64,000 nucleotides of DNA. Source: a bacterium (GTDB lineage Bacteria; UBA8248). Position 1 is the stretch's first letter. Every line of letters starts with the position of its first letter. The DNA lies in the NCBI GenBank assembly GCA_022825065.1, contig JAJDYR010000034.1, positions 1-64,000 of the forward strand. The letters run 5' to 3'. This document shows positions 1 to 9,422 of this stretch, piece after piece. The notes under the pieces are model-generated. The model searched no databases. It was not told where the DNA came from and saw nothing but the letters and a program-made list of their open reading frames with translations. The position numbers and the translations under genes were made by a program.

Positions 1-99
1 AAAAAAGACTGAAAACCGCCCCTGACGCCCGCGCCTAACACGTGCTGAAAATGGGCCACTAAGAAGCACGTCTGTTAATCCTCAAGAAAGGAGAAAGGC

Positions 100-474
100 A
101 TGGAAACCACCGTGGTGAATCTGAACGACTATGTTGCGCCCGAATTCGGCGGCGGATTGCTGGTCAGGATCGACCGCAGGACGAAGTGGGGAAACCCCTT
201 CCGGGTCGGCCAGGACGGCGAGCGCGCCGAGGTGATTGAAAAATACCGGCGATGGCTCTGGAGAAAAATCCGGCAAGAGGAGGTGAACCTCTACGAACTC
301 GCCGACCTCCAAGGCTGCGAACTCGGCTGCCACTGCCATCCCCTTCCGTGCCACGGCGACGTACTCGCACGCGCCGCCGAGTGGGCCGCCAGGTATCTCG
401 ACGAAATGCCGAAAGAAGTGGGGCGCAACGATCGTGGCTACGCTCTTCCCGAATTCAACCATCCCCTCGCTTGA
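100..474 (+). CDS. DUF4326 domain protein
   Basis: A 124-residue soluble protein. The core matches DUF4326: a KWGNPF segment near residue 30, a YRRWLW helix, and a Cys/His-rich stretch CHCHPLPCHGDVLA around residues 76-89. The clustered Cys and His suggest metal binding, but the family's biochemical role is not established. The family is common on plasmids and in phages. The ATG follows a good AAAGGAG ribosome site. The next gene starts 21 bases downstream with a near-identical ribosome site, so the two probably form one unit. I am sure of the family and not of the function. Confidence 0.8.
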   Translation: METTVVNLNDYVAPEFGGGLLVRIDRRTKWGNPFRVGQDGERAEVIEKYRRWLWRKIRQEEVNLYELADLQGCELGCHCHPLPCHGDVLARAAEWAARYLDEMPKEVGRNDRGYALPEFNHPLA

Positions 475-495
475 GGACAACGAAAGGAGTGAACG

Positions 496-1449
496 ATGAC
501 TGCCACCGCGACACACAAGGAGATGATCATGCACGAGGTTGACAACATCGAAGCGCAGAACGAATCCTTCACCGCCATGGTATGCGAACAGGCCGCCCTC
601 TTCGGCGCGACCCCCGGACCGGACGAGTTCGACAACCGGCCCGTGTGGGGCGAGGCGGAGTCCACCGCCGCCGTCCTCAAGGCCTTCCACCTGCTCGCCG
701 AGGCAGCGCCCGACGGAACGCAATTCGCCGATGAGCGAAGAAACCTCCTGTGGGGTTTCGTCAACACCCTCGACGCCCAGACACAGCGCCTCGACCGCGC
801 CGCCGACAAGCTCATCCCCGGCATCCGTGAACTGCAGCGCGAGCAGGACGGCTCCGAGATCAGGTCTCGCGAGCTCGAACTCGCCACCGACCGGGCGCAA
901 AATCTCACCGCCCGCCGCGACGCCTTCGAAGGGCTCCGTGACGCCGCCTCAGAGGCCTACCGCGTCGAGACCGGCGAGGTATGGCGGCCCAGGCGGGGAT
1001 CGCACGTCTCGCAGACCGGCAAGCTCACGTCGGCGGTCATCGAGGCGCGCGACTTCCAGCGGGCGAAAAAGAACCGCGAGAACGCCGCGCACTTGCCGCA
1101 GGGAACCCTCGTCGCCGTCGCGGGCGGCAAGGAGGCTGGCGATGCGGGCAAAATCATCGCGCATCTCGACAAGGTCAAGGCCAAGTACGCCGACGTCGTC
1201 CTCGTCCACGGCGGCGGCCCCGGCGCCGAGAAGGTCGCGGCGGGATGGGCCGAGCGGAACGGCGTCCACCAGATCGTCTGCAAGCCCGACTGGAACGCCC
1301 ACGGCAGGGCCGCTCCCTTCAGGCGCAACGACGAGCTGCTCAGCCTCCTCCCCAAGGGCGTGATCGCGTTCCCCGGTTCGGGCATCACCGACAACCTCGT
1401 CGACAAGGCGAAAACCCTCGGCATCCCCGTCCAAAAAATCGCCGCTTGA
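496..1449 (+). CDS. DUF2493 / YspA-type SLOG domain protein
   Basis: A 317-residue protein. Residues 1-180 are a helical, acidic region of unknown role. The C-terminal third (about 205-317) is a DUF2493 domain of the SLOG Rossmann-like superfamily, shown by the nucleotide-binding HGGGPGAEKVAAGWAERNGV segment, then WNAHGRAAPFRRND, then FPGSGITDNLV. SLOG proteins bind nucleotide-derived ligands and are frequent on plasmids and in conflict systems, so a ligand-sensing or nucleotide-processing role is inferred. The start has an AAAGGAG site 7 bases upstream. Its pairing with DUF4326 is typical of accessory DNA. Confidence 0.82.
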   Translation: MTATATHKEMIMHEVDNIEAQNESFTAMVCEQAALFGATPGPDEFDNRPVWGEAESTAAVLKAFHLLAEAAPDGTQFADERRNLLWGFVNTLDAQTQRLDRAADKLIPGIRELQREQDGSEIRSRELELATDRAQNLTARRDAFEGLRDAASEAYRVETGEVWRPRRGSHVSQTGKLTSAVIEARDFQRAKKNRENAAHLPQGTLVAVAGGKEAGDAGKIIAHLDKVKAKYADVVLVHGGGPGAEKVAAGWAERNGVHQIVCKPDWNAHGRAAPFRRNDELLSLLPKGVIAFPGSGITDNLVDKAKTLGIPVQKIAA

Positions 1450-2301
1450 CGTGAACGAGCAACGGGTCGCGTCGACAGACGGCGTGGCCCGTTTTCTCAT
1501 CGCTTGTGAATCCAGGCGCAAGCATCAGCCCCTCCGTACAAAACTCCCCCCACTCACGACCGACTGCTCCCTGACGAGGGGGTAACGTGTGAACCTCTCC
1601 CTGTTGCGTCAAGGTAACGCGTGAAACCGCAAATCGTTCACTGGCGTCTTGCGGTGCGCGGCGTGTGAAAAACTCATCCGCTCCCTTGCGCCGTGCGCCT
1701 GCTTTTGTTACCCCTGTTGACGGGAAGAGGACACGGTACGCGTCCTAAGGTCGCGCCCGGTCGTCTCGCTCAATCGCCGCGAAGGCTCCAATCCCTTGTG
1801 TCGTCGACGTTTCAGGCCGATGACGCTCCGCCGATAAACGGTATCATCTGCCGCCCTTCGGCGCTTCGGATTTCACACCGGACGCAGCGGGCTGCGGGTG
1901 CAGGACAGGCGCGCGTCCGGCATACAGCCTCTTACGCTAACGACGCCAAAGACCGCCTCCTTCATACCGGAAAAAGTAATACCAAACTGGTGGCCACGTA
2001 TCCATTTGAAATTCCTGCACTTAAAAGATATCGCATGTCATATGCAATGCGGCGTAACACGGGGTAACACGGGGATTTCCTGTGAGATACCAGATTGGTA
2101 GTACTCGGAGGTGCGCGCGAATATGATCCCTCCCTATAGCCGTCGCAAATGCGTCGCAGGACACGGATGCGCAAGGACATGATCGGTCGGCACGAACTGG
2201 CCCGGGAAACTGGGGCATGGCTGCGGATTCGGCTTCCGAAAAGCCTTGATGTGGGCCTGCAATATCTCCCATGAACGACCATTCAAAGGACAAACAGAGG
2301 C
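1450..2301. other. Non-coding accessory stretch with GTAAC motifs
   Basis: I see no convincing gene here. Short repeated GGTAACGYGTGAA-like motifs occur near 1581 and 1612, and a doubled GGGTAACACG occurs near 2054-2077. They could be remnants of iterons or regulatory sites, but they are too few and irregular to call an origin. Confidence 0.4.
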
Positions 2302-2477
2302 ATGGGAAAAACGCTCAACAAATACATCCGCGTTGACAAAGAGCACTAGAAACAGATCGAAAAAGCAGCATTTAAGAGGGGGATTTCCCCGAGCAGGCTG
2401 AATATCTCGGCACTATCGAAGCGATAGAGGAAGGGGAATGGCCTCGAAACGAAACGGAAATCTGTTGGGCCAGATGA
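2302..2477 (+). pseudogene. Decayed ribbon-helix-helix (CopG/mobilisation-type) gene
   Basis: From an ATG at 2302 the reading is MGKTLNKYIRVDKEH, a TAG at 2347, then KQIEKAAFKRGISPSRL, which looks like a plasmid ribbon-helix-helix regulator or mobilisation accessory protein. A second TAG is at 2425. A frame change near 2410 restores the family-like tail EAIEEGEWPRNETEI. Two stops plus a frameshift make this a dead gene. It fits the plasmid-like character of the left end. The assignment rests on motif resemblance alone. Confidence 0.55.
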
Positions 2478-2747
2478 AAAGTGCCAAGATGAAAAGCGCT
2501 AAAGGCTATCTATCGATATCTCATGGCCATTCAGTGACCAGAACCTCTGACAGGAGATTCTCGGTATCGCCAAGCTTTCGTTTTAGTCGTTCCGTAGCAT
2601 GTCCATCTTTCGCAGTCGTTGGAGAACACCCGTATCTGTTTTCGACGAATTTGTGGCTTAGGTAACCCTATGCCCGCATCTTCATTTTAGTATTTGGTGG
2701 ATGAAAAATAGTGAATCCCGCAAGCTGTCGATGATAAAGCAGGAGCT

Positions 2748-4126
2748 ATGAGCTAGAAAAACGCGACGACGCCGAAAAGAGTTGCTGTAGTCGGTGGGGG
2801 AGTTTCGGGGCTGGGTGTGGCCTGGGCGCTGAGCCACCACCCTGACAGGTTCGATTTCCGTGTGTTCGAAGCGCAGGACCAAATGGGCGGCAACACCGTC
2901 ACCGCCGACATGCCGCAGGACGACGGCACCTCGATTCCCTTCGATATTTTCATCACCGCCTGCATTCCCTAGGTATACCACCATATTCTAATTCTGATGC
3001 GACAATACGGAATCGATCTTGTCGACACTAGGTTCAGCTACAACGTAAAATACCGAGGCGGCGTTTATGCCCGCGATTTCGATTCAGACCTAAGGTGACA
3101 GTTGCAGCCTGAAATCGAGAAATCCCAGAAACTCTTGAGAAAGCTCAAGTAGTTCGGCGGCCTCAGCCGCTCTCGGTCTAGGTTTCTGGCAGCCCTGAAC
3201 CCATTCAACTACCTCAGCATGGGTGCGGTTTTGCATTTAGGCAAATTCTCGGACGATTTCAGGTACAAGATACTCAAGCCCATGTTCGTCAATTTCCTGA
3301 TGATCACGAACGTGTTCGATATGCCCGCGTCCCTGTTCTCGCGGTATCTGGAGTTCTTCGACATAGAATCCGCCACGCCGATGCAGACTTGGGACCAGGG
3401 CACGAGGCGCATCTACTAGGAACTCTCGGCGAATTTCCGCGAGAAGATATACTTTAGCCGACCGGTTCGGAAAGTGCATCGGGGTGCAATCGAGGTCGTC
3501 ATTGAGGATGAAGAGGGAAACTCGGAGAAGTGCGATTATGTGGTTTTCGCGTGCAACGCGAACCAGACGCTGATGATGCTGGACCAACTGACCCGCTTTG
3601 AGTGCTTCTCTCCTCGATTAGGTATGAGAGTGAACTGCACAACCATACGATAGTCTATTCAGACGCCTCGGTGCTGCCCGAAAGCGAAGTCCAGGCGCTC
3701 GAAACCCGCAGCAACCACATCGAGCAGTACGGCGTGAGACCCGACAACTACGAAATCCCCTATATCATGCACAACCAGCAGCCCTGGGCGAAGCACTCCG
3801 ACAAGCCGTGCTTGGTGACGTACAACCCGATCAGTCGCATCGATGAGAAAAAGATATTCAAAAAGTGGTGGTTCCAGCACATCGTGCACGATGGGCCGCA
3901 TATGGCCTTGCTTATGCCGATGTTCCGCTACGTTCAGGGCCCGGAGAGGCGGACTTGGCACTGTGGCGCTCACACGCTCATCAACAGCCAGGAGACCTGT
4001 TTCGTGCCAGGCCTCACAGCAGCGAGGCAAATGAGCGCGGACTATCCGTTTCAGGATTCAGAAGCGAGGAAGTGGTTCAACTTCTAAGGGAATATGATGT
4101 ACGGTCTGCGCTTCAAGAAGGCGTGA
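2748..4126 (+). pseudogene. Decayed FAD/NAD-binding amine-oxidase-like oxidoreductase (COG2907 type)
   Basis: With its stops ignored, this is a near full-length flavoprotein of about 455 codons. The ATG at 2748 follows an AGGAG site. An N-terminal dinucleotide-binding loop reads KRVAVVGGGVSGLG and is followed by the acidic strand end FRVFEAQDQMGGNT. The middle and C-terminus (HTIVYSDASVLPE, WHCGAHT, GLTAARQM) match NAD/FAD-binding proteins of the COG2907 kind. In-frame stops lie at 2754, 2970, 3096, 3150 and 3417. There is a frameshift near 3603, then a TAA at 4085 that splits WFNF from GNMMYGLRFKKA. Most stops are one C-to-T step from Gln or Arg codons. The original role, possibly a redox step linked to the sterol island, is unknown. 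Confidence 0.8.
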
Positions 4127-4307
4127 ACCGGGGTTTGGGTGCGTCGAGTGACGTAAGAGTCGTATCTGAACACGCGAGCGACGCGTTCCAAAAGCGCTTG
4201 TCGTTATCCGAGGTCTCCGCGCCAGGGAGCTTGAGGCGGCTTAAATCATCACTACACAGAACGGCATCAGCCCACTCGGACGGGTTCCGCGGGTTTTCAC
4301 AAATTCT

Positions 4308-4336
4308 TTGACACTGTACATTTCATCTCGTAATAT
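4308..4336 (+). promoter_or_regulatory. Sigma-70-type promoter for the methyltransferase/isomerase pair
   Basis: A consensus -35 TTGACA (4308-4313) and a -10 TAATAT (4331-4336) are separated by exactly 17 bases. The methyltransferase ATG at 4374 lies about 30 bases past the expected transcription start and has a GGGAG ribosome site. The TTG at 4308 could be mistaken for a start codon, but the promoter reading fits better. Confidence 0.7.
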
Positions 4337-4373
4337 TTTTCAAGAAATTGAGCAAATCTGGGAGAAACGTCGA

Positions 4374-5390
4374 ATGACACGTATGCCTGCCAAGAGAGCG
4401 AATTCTCGATCCCTTGCAGATCTTGCCCCGGATGAAGTAAAGCCCATGGTCGATGGATATAACGAGATATACGACGCCGGCCCGGAGCGCAGGAAAGAAC
4501 AATATCGCTCGTTCGTGAATCACTTCTATGACCTGGTGACCGATTTCTATGAGTTCGGCTGGGGCCAGTCCTTTCATTTTGCTCCCAGGCGCCGGGGTGA
4601 GAACTTCGAGGCGTCGCTGCTCAGGCACCAGCATTTTCTCGCCGACCGGCTCTCCCTAAGGCCGGGGATAGAAGTGCTTGATGTGGGGTGCGGTGTAGGT
4701 GGGCCAATGGGCAATCTGGCACGCTACTCTGGAGCAAGCTTTGTCGGTATCAACAATAACGCATACCAGCTCGAGCGCGCCAAACTACACACACAGGATG
4801 TCGAGTCGTTGTGCCGCTTCATCCACGGCGACTATATGCAGATTCCCGAAGACGACGATCGCTACGATGCCGCCATCGCCATCGAGTCCATGCCCCACGC
4901 ACCAAACAAGACCGCGGCGTTCTGCGAGGTCTGCCGCGTCCTGCGTCCGGGGTCCTATTTCGCTGGCTACGAGTGGTGTCTTACCGAGGATTTCGATCCC
5001 GATAACGCGGAGCACCTGCGAATCAAGAACGACATCATGATGGGGAACGCGTTACCGGAACTCGCCTTCACGTCCGAGATTTGTGACGCATTGCGCAAGG
5101 CCGGTTTCGAGCTCCTGGAAGCCAGTGACCGCGCTCCCGAATCGGATCTTCAAACGCCCTGGTATCGCGCTTTGCAGGGTCGCGACCTGCGTCTTTCGAG
5201 TATTCCGCGCACACCCATTGGTCGCGCCTTGACCAATTTGACGTTAAGGATCGGGGAGAAGTTGCGGGTCGTTCCGGAGGGCGCTACTGCGGTCAGCACG
5301 CTGTTGAACGCGGCGGCGGACGCTCTGGTCGAAGGCGGTAAGGCCGGCATTTTCACCCCGATGTATTTCTTCCTGGCCAGAAAACCCTGA
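4374..5390 (+). CDS. Sterol C-24 methyltransferase 1 (ERG6/SMT family)
   Basis: A 338-residue SAM-dependent methyltransferase that would transfer methyl groups to the C-24 double bond of a sterol side chain. Sterol methyltransferase signatures are present in order: region I YEFGWGQSFHFAPR (59-72), the SAM loop VLDVGCGVGGP (101-111), INNNAYQLERA (about 126-136), ESMPHAPNK (171-179) and YEWCLTEDFD (199-208). A C-terminal sterol-MT domain ends GGKAGIFTPMYFFLARKP. The length fits ERG6 (about 340-380). The ATG at 4374 has GGGAG 9 bases upstream. The gene follows a strong promoter and precedes the C-8 isomerase. A paralogue lies at 18531. Whether it adds the first or second methyl cannot be read from sequence. 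Confidence 0.9.
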   Translation: MTRMPAKRANSRSLADLAPDEVKPMVDGYNEIYDAGPERRKEQYRSFVNHFYDLVTDFYEFGWGQSFHFAPRRRGENFEASLLRHQHFLADRLSLRPGIEVLDVGCGVGGPMGNLARYSGASFVGINNNAYQLERAKLHTQDVESLCRFIHGDYMQIPEDDDRYDAAIAIESMPHAPNKTAAFCEVCRVLRPGSYFAGYEWCLTEDFDPDNAEHLRIKNDIMMGNALPELAFTSEICDALRKAGFELLEASDRAPESDLQTPWYRALQGRDLRLSSIPRTPIGRALTNLTLRIGEKLRVVPEGATAVSTLLNAAADALVEGGKAGIFTPMYFFLARKP

Positions 5391-5477
5391 CCCTCGGAAG
5401 ACTGAAAGAAGTACGTTTTTGAGCCCGATATACTCGGGGAGGTCGCCCTCGCCCACCTCGACAAGCCTCTGGAGAAG

Positions 5478-5972
5478 ATGCTCGCCGACATCACGCAAGA
5501 CCTCTCCGAACGCTATCCTGACCTTATCAAGACCGAGCTCGAGTGGTTCTTCTCCAACGCCGGCGGCGCCATGGGACAGCTCGCCATCCTGTACGCCTCG
5601 CTCCGGGAGCACGTGATCTTCTTCGGCACCCCGATCGGCAACCAGGGACACACGGGCCGGTATTCGTTGGCCGAGGATTACGCGATCCTCCTGGACGGGG
5701 AGATGTGGTACTTCGGCGAAGGCGATGTTCAAAGGGAGGTGTACCGACCGGGCAACGTCATCCATCTGCCAAGAAGAGAAGCGAAAGGCTACCGCATGGT
5801 CGACCGCGGCTGGATACTCGAATACGCGCGCGGCTCCATTCCCACCATGCTGCCGTTCGGGGTTGCGGATACCCTGTTCAGCACCTTTGACTTCAAAACC
5901 TTGGCGCGCACGTTTCGGGTCTACTTCAAACATTTACGGCGCTCCTCAAGAAGGCGTCGGAACGCCCGCTAG
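5478..5972 (+). CDS. ERG2/sigma-1-receptor-type sterol C-8 isomerase
   Basis: A protein of 164 residues from the first ATG. It matches the ERG2 / sigma-1 receptor family, which moves the sterol double bond from C-8 to C-7. Family blocks include NAGGAMGQLAILYASL, FFGTPIGNQGHTGRY, AILLDGEMWYFGEGD, EVYRPGNVIHLPRREAKGYR, LEYARGSIPTMLPFG and the tail DFKTLARTFRVYFKHL. The reading frame extends family-like sequence (YVFEPDILGEVALAHLDKPLEKM) upstream of the ATG to a stop at 5403 with no start codon between. The true N-terminus may therefore be lost, or shifted by one base in the T-run at 5416-5420. It is 87 bases from the methyltransferase and convergent with the cyclase. Homologues are mainly eukaryotic. 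Confidence 0.85.
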   Translation: MLADITQDLSERYPDLIKTELEWFFSNAGGAMGQLAILYASLREHVIFFGTPIGNQGHTGRYSLAEDYAILLDGEMWYFGEGDVQREVYRPGNVIHLPRREAKGYRMVDRGWILEYARGSIPTMLPFGVADTLFSTFDFKTLARTFRVYFKHLRRSSRRRRNAR

Positions 5973-6032
5973 ACCGCTTTTCGAGAGGCCGTTTCTTCCC
6001 GAACCAATTACTTGTTGCTGCGCTTGTTCGCG

Positions 6033-9000
6033 TCAACCGGTTGCATCGGCGGCAAGAGAGGCGGGAGTCGTCAGATACAGCCTTTCCCTGCGCCGCTGCT
6101 CGTAGAGACCGAGCGCGTGCAATGGAAAATACTGACGGTACAGGGCGTAGTCCAATAGCGCCGTGCGGAAAAAAACCCCGGCCATGTCTTGTTTGGGCCA
6201 TGCTCCATCCGCCTCCTGGGAGTCGAGCAAAAAGCGGATGCCCCGCGAAATCGCCATCCAGTTCGAATCGCCCGCTTTGAGGAGCGCAATCAACGCCCAA
6301 GCGGTCTGGATGACCTGGCTCTTCTCATGCGCGACGTATTGACCGCTCATGCATCCGCTGTGGTGCTCTCCCCATCCTCCGTCTTCGTTCTGGCGATCCA
6401 GTAGCCAACGGCAGGCCAGACGTAACGCCGAGTCGCCGCCGTGGGCACCGGTTGCAACCAGACCCTTTATTCCGAAAAAGGTGCCATAGATGTATTGGAC
6501 CCCCCATTCGCCGCGCCACGCCCCATCGACCGCCTGCGTCCGGCGAAGCCAGGCCTCCGCCTTCGAGACGGCGTTCATCGCCGCGCGACTCAATATCTGC
6601 GGCAAGCGCTCCTTGCAAGCTACGAGCGCCTCGAGGCAAGACGCGGTGCACTCGACATAGGAATGCTCGGTCATCGAGTTGCCGAACATCTCTGCCGGGT
6701 TCATCCATTCGAGGCCCACCACCGAGCGCCGAGCCTCATAGGTGCCGAAACCACCATCCCAGTTCTGGCCGCGCAGCATGAACCGAACCGCATCGTCGAG
6801 AACCGTCGCGTTCGCGTCGTCGCCGTGAGCAGCGATAATCCCGAGCACCGCTTCCGCGGTGCAGTCGGTCACTGGCCAGCCATGCCATCCACCAGCAAAA
6901 CACCAGCCGCCTTTGGGGTCGTTGCGATACGCCTCACAAAACCCCTCAAAGCTGGCGCCGATTTGCTGCTTGTACAGGAAGTCGGCCCCGTTTCTAAGGG
7001 CGTTTCGAACCCCGTCGTGTCCCGGCACCGTTGCAAGCGCCTGCAGGGCGAATCCGGTATCCCACGAGGCGCTTCTCGCTCCGGTGACTCGTGCTCCATC
7101 CTCCTCGTCTTCCCAGATCCAGTCATCGAGTTTCACGAACGCCCGGCGGCAGTCTTCGTCGTTCGGATCATGCAGCCACAAGGCAAGGATGTTGAGGAGA
7201 CCGCTGACGGGAGAGATGCTCGTATGACTAGTTGTTTGCAGTTCCCACTTGATACCACGGATAATCTTTTCTATACATCGCTCGCGAAGACGTTTGCCGT
7301 GGAACCGCTCGAACAGCTGCGCAAACCCGTATCCGGCCCGGAGCCACATGCTGGGCCGCGCGTAGAGGTCGGCGTGACGCAGGCGATTGCGGCACGCGGA
7401 AAAGTCGACGTTGTCAAACCCCTGTGGGAAGAGTTCCTCTCGCAGCGAGGCGATCAGGGGGGTGACGGGCACCTGGAACCGGTACGGATAAATCGCCGCC
7501 ATCGCCATGTAGATGAGGCGGGTATGGCAGTACAACTTCGAGGGATGCAGCGCCATCCAGCGCGGCAAGTTCCACAACTCCGGCAGGATGGTGTTTACTC
7601 CTCGCCAGTCGTAGAGATTGAGGAGCGCAAGCCAGAACTTTCCCCAACTCGGTATGCCAGCAACCCCTTCCGCCTGCAGGAATCGCCGGGCCGGCTCGAC
7701 CAGCGGATCATCGCGCTTGATGCCGAGCAGTCTCGCGGCGACGTAAACCAAGGTGGTGACGAACAGATGGGGGGGGGAGTATTCGTGCAATCCCCATGCG
7801 CCTCCTTCCAGACGGGTTCGCTCGAAGGATCGCAGCACACGCCGCCGCCGGCCGGGCTCGATCGGCCGTCCCATGATGTGGTGCAACAGCACATATTGCG
7901 CAGTGAGCATGGAACACCAGGTCATCTCCCCTTCCCATGCGCCATCTTCGCCTTGGAGATCCAGCAAGCGCGCTGTCGCGCTCTTGAGCGCCGGACCGGG
8001 GTCGGGCGACTCGATTTTCTCCGTAGGAACGGGCCGGGGACCACCGGCGCTCGATGGTATGGAGACCAGAAACGCGCGGGACAGCGTATCCCGGATTTGT
8101 ACGTCTTTTTCTCCGCCCGAGCGTTTCGTCATGTAGAGTTGCCGAAGTCCTCGCAGAAGCCATCCAAGACGAAAGGCGAGCGCTTGACCGATATCGCGGA
8201 CCCGGCGCCAGCCGGACAGGTCGTAGGGCCGCGGAATCTCCCCGGCAACTGCCCCGGCCACCGTCACACAAAACGCGCGGCCCAAATGGATTATCGATGT
8301 GTCTTCACAGGAAAGTAAACGTACGGTCCTGTTACGTGTTTTGGAACTTGCCCGCCAACGCCGGAAGATCGCGCCCTTGAGCGCCACCGACTCGGCCCGG
8401 TGATCGGCAAAGACTTCGTAGAGCCCCATGGCGAGGAACTCGGGAGCCCGGCTCGCCCGAGAACGCTTCGCGGCGAAGTCGTGAAAGTCATCGCTCTCGG
8501 CCAGTGTAAGCGCATCGCAGAACCCGAGGGTTATTCCCACCGCCGTCATGGGATGGTAATGTCCGGCCGCATCGCCAATAAGCACTCGATTTGGATTCCC
8601 GTACGTGACACGCGGCATCAACTCGTTGGCAGCGGTGTGGAATCGTCCCTCCCGCAGTGCTTCGACAAAAGCAGGCCCTATTGTTTCGGGCAGCAAACCC
8701 GCATACGCGTCCGAGAGGAAGCCAATCCGGTCTCGGGGCGTCCAACAATCCAGCGGGATGTCGACGATGACCCGGATGCAATCCTTTTTCAGCCGATACA
8801 TGAGAGTCGGACCCAGCCCGCCGAGCAACACATGCCCGTAACCCTCCAGCGGCAACCTCACGCCGTTTAGCATAACCCCCAACATCCGCGAACAGATAGC
8901 CGGATTGGTCGATAACCCCAATGATCGACGCACGATCGAGTTCCGGCCATCGGCACCGACAATCCGCTCTGTGATCAGGTAATTATCGGTACCGTTACGG

Positions 9001-9422
9001 GTAAAAGTGATCCTCCCGTCCTCGACCGCACATACCCGCGCGTGGGGAATGAAATCGACGCCCGATTCGTTAGTGACAGCTTCACGCAGACTCGTGACGA
9101 GCGACGCATGCTCGCATATCATGCCTGGAAATCCGTCTGTATAGGGGAGCACTATTGGTTCCGAACCGTCTTCGGGGAACACCGCAAATCCTTTGCCGAC
9201 GCTGCTGCCTAGTTTTATGTCGAGCCCTATCCCAACATCGCGTAAAATTTGCACGGCGGGCGGATGCAGCCATTCGCCAGCCAGCCGTCTGGAAGCTTTG
9301 GGATTTGCTTCGAGCAGAACTACTCGGGCGCCTTTGCGCGCGTGAAGAAGCGCGCATAAACTGCCGACCGGACCCGCGCCGACGATGGCGACGTCGTAGC
9401 GCCCATTAGCGGCGCCGCTCAT
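6033..9422 (-). CDS. Squalene monooxygenase-oxidosqualene cyclase fusion
   Basis: One 1129-residue frame joins two consecutive sterol enzymes. Residues 1-430 are a FAD monooxygenase of squalene-epoxidase type: GAGPVG (15-20), the GEWLHPP motif (49-55), GADGR (156-160) and GDAAGHYHPMTAVG (283-296). After a linker (about 431-475), residues 476-1129 form a triterpene cyclase with QW repeats near 490, 886, 963, 1011 and 1069. The catalytic motif is DCTAE (D853-E857), the oxidosqualene type, rather than the DDTA of squalene-hopene cyclases. YVECT (C925) supplies the second cyclase cysteine. Val851, two before the Asp, is the lanosterol-synthase choice (Ile in cycloartenol synthase); His847 is plant-like. 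The ATG at 9422 overlaps the CYP51 stop as ATGA. An upstream in-frame start at 9602 is less likely. Confidence 0.88.
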   Translation of the reverse strand: MSGAANGRYDVAIVGAGPVGSLCALLHARKGARVVLLEANPKASRRLAGEWLHPPAVQILRDVGIGLDIKLGSSVGKGFAVFPEDGSEPIVLPYTDGFPGMICEHASLVTSLREAVTNESGVDFIPHARVCAVEDGRITFTRNGTDNYLITERIVGADGRNSIVRRSLGLSTNPAICSRMLGVMLNGVRLPLEGYGHVLLGGLGPTLMYRLKKDCIRVIVDIPLDCWTPRDRIGFLSDAYAGLLPETIGPAFVEALREGRFHTAANELMPRVTYGNPNRVLIGDAAGHYHPMTAVGITLGFCDALTLAESDDFHDFAAKRSRASRAPEFLAMGLYEVFADHRAESVALKGAIFRRWRASSKTRNRTVRLLSCEDTSIIHLGRAFCVTVAGAVAGEIPRPYDLSGWRRVRDIGQALAFRLGWLLRGLRQLYMTKRSGGEKDVQIRDTLSRAFLVSIPSSAGGPRPVPTEKIESPDPGPALKSATARLLDLQGEDGAWEGEMTWCSMLTAQYVLLHHIMGRPIEPGRRRRVLRSFERTRLEGGAWGLHEYSPPHLFVTTLVYVAARLLGIKRDDPLVEPARRFLQAEGVAGIPSWGKFWLALLNLYDWRGVNTILPELWNLPRWMALHPSKLYCHTRLIYMAMAAIYPYRFQVPVTPLIASLREELFPQGFDNVDFSACRNRLRHADLYARPSMWLRAGYGFAQLFERFHGKRLRERCIEKIIRGIKWELQTTSHTSISPVSGLLNILALWLHDPNDEDCRRAFVKLDDWIWEDEEDGARVTGARSASWDTGFALQALATVPGHDGVRNALRNGADFLYKQQIGASFEGFCEAYRNDPKGGWCFAGGWHGWPVTDCTAEAVLGIIAAHGDDANATVLDDAVRFMLRGQNWDGGFGTYEARRSVVGLEWMNPAEMFGNSMTEHSYVECTASCLEALVACKERLPQILSRAAMNAVSKAEAWLRRTQAVDGAWRGEWGVQYIYGTFFGIKGLVATGAHGGDSALRLACRWLLDRQNEDGGWGEHHSGCMSGQYVAHEKSQVIQTAWALIALLKAGDSNWMAISRGIRFLLDSQEADGAWPKQDMAGVFFRTALLDYALYRQYFPLHALGLYEQRRRERLYLTTPASLAADATG

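Noticed and set aside
1693-2067. Plus-strand open frame of 124 codons
   Set aside because: No ribosome site, no recognisable domain and low-complexity composition.
2748-3420. Amber codons as pyrrolysine or recoded sense codons
   Set aside because: The same gene also has a TGA, a later TAA and a frameshift, so ordinary decay explains it. Other genes in the window end normally.
4308-4373. TTG at 4308 as the start of the first methyltransferase
   Set aside because: The TTG is part of a consensus TTGACA -35 box; the ATG at 4374 has a good ribosome site and the normal family length.
6441-8318. Long plus-strand open frame of 625 codons
   Set aside because: It lies antisense to the cyclase domain, shows no family motifs and is explained by the codon bias of the real minus-strand gene.
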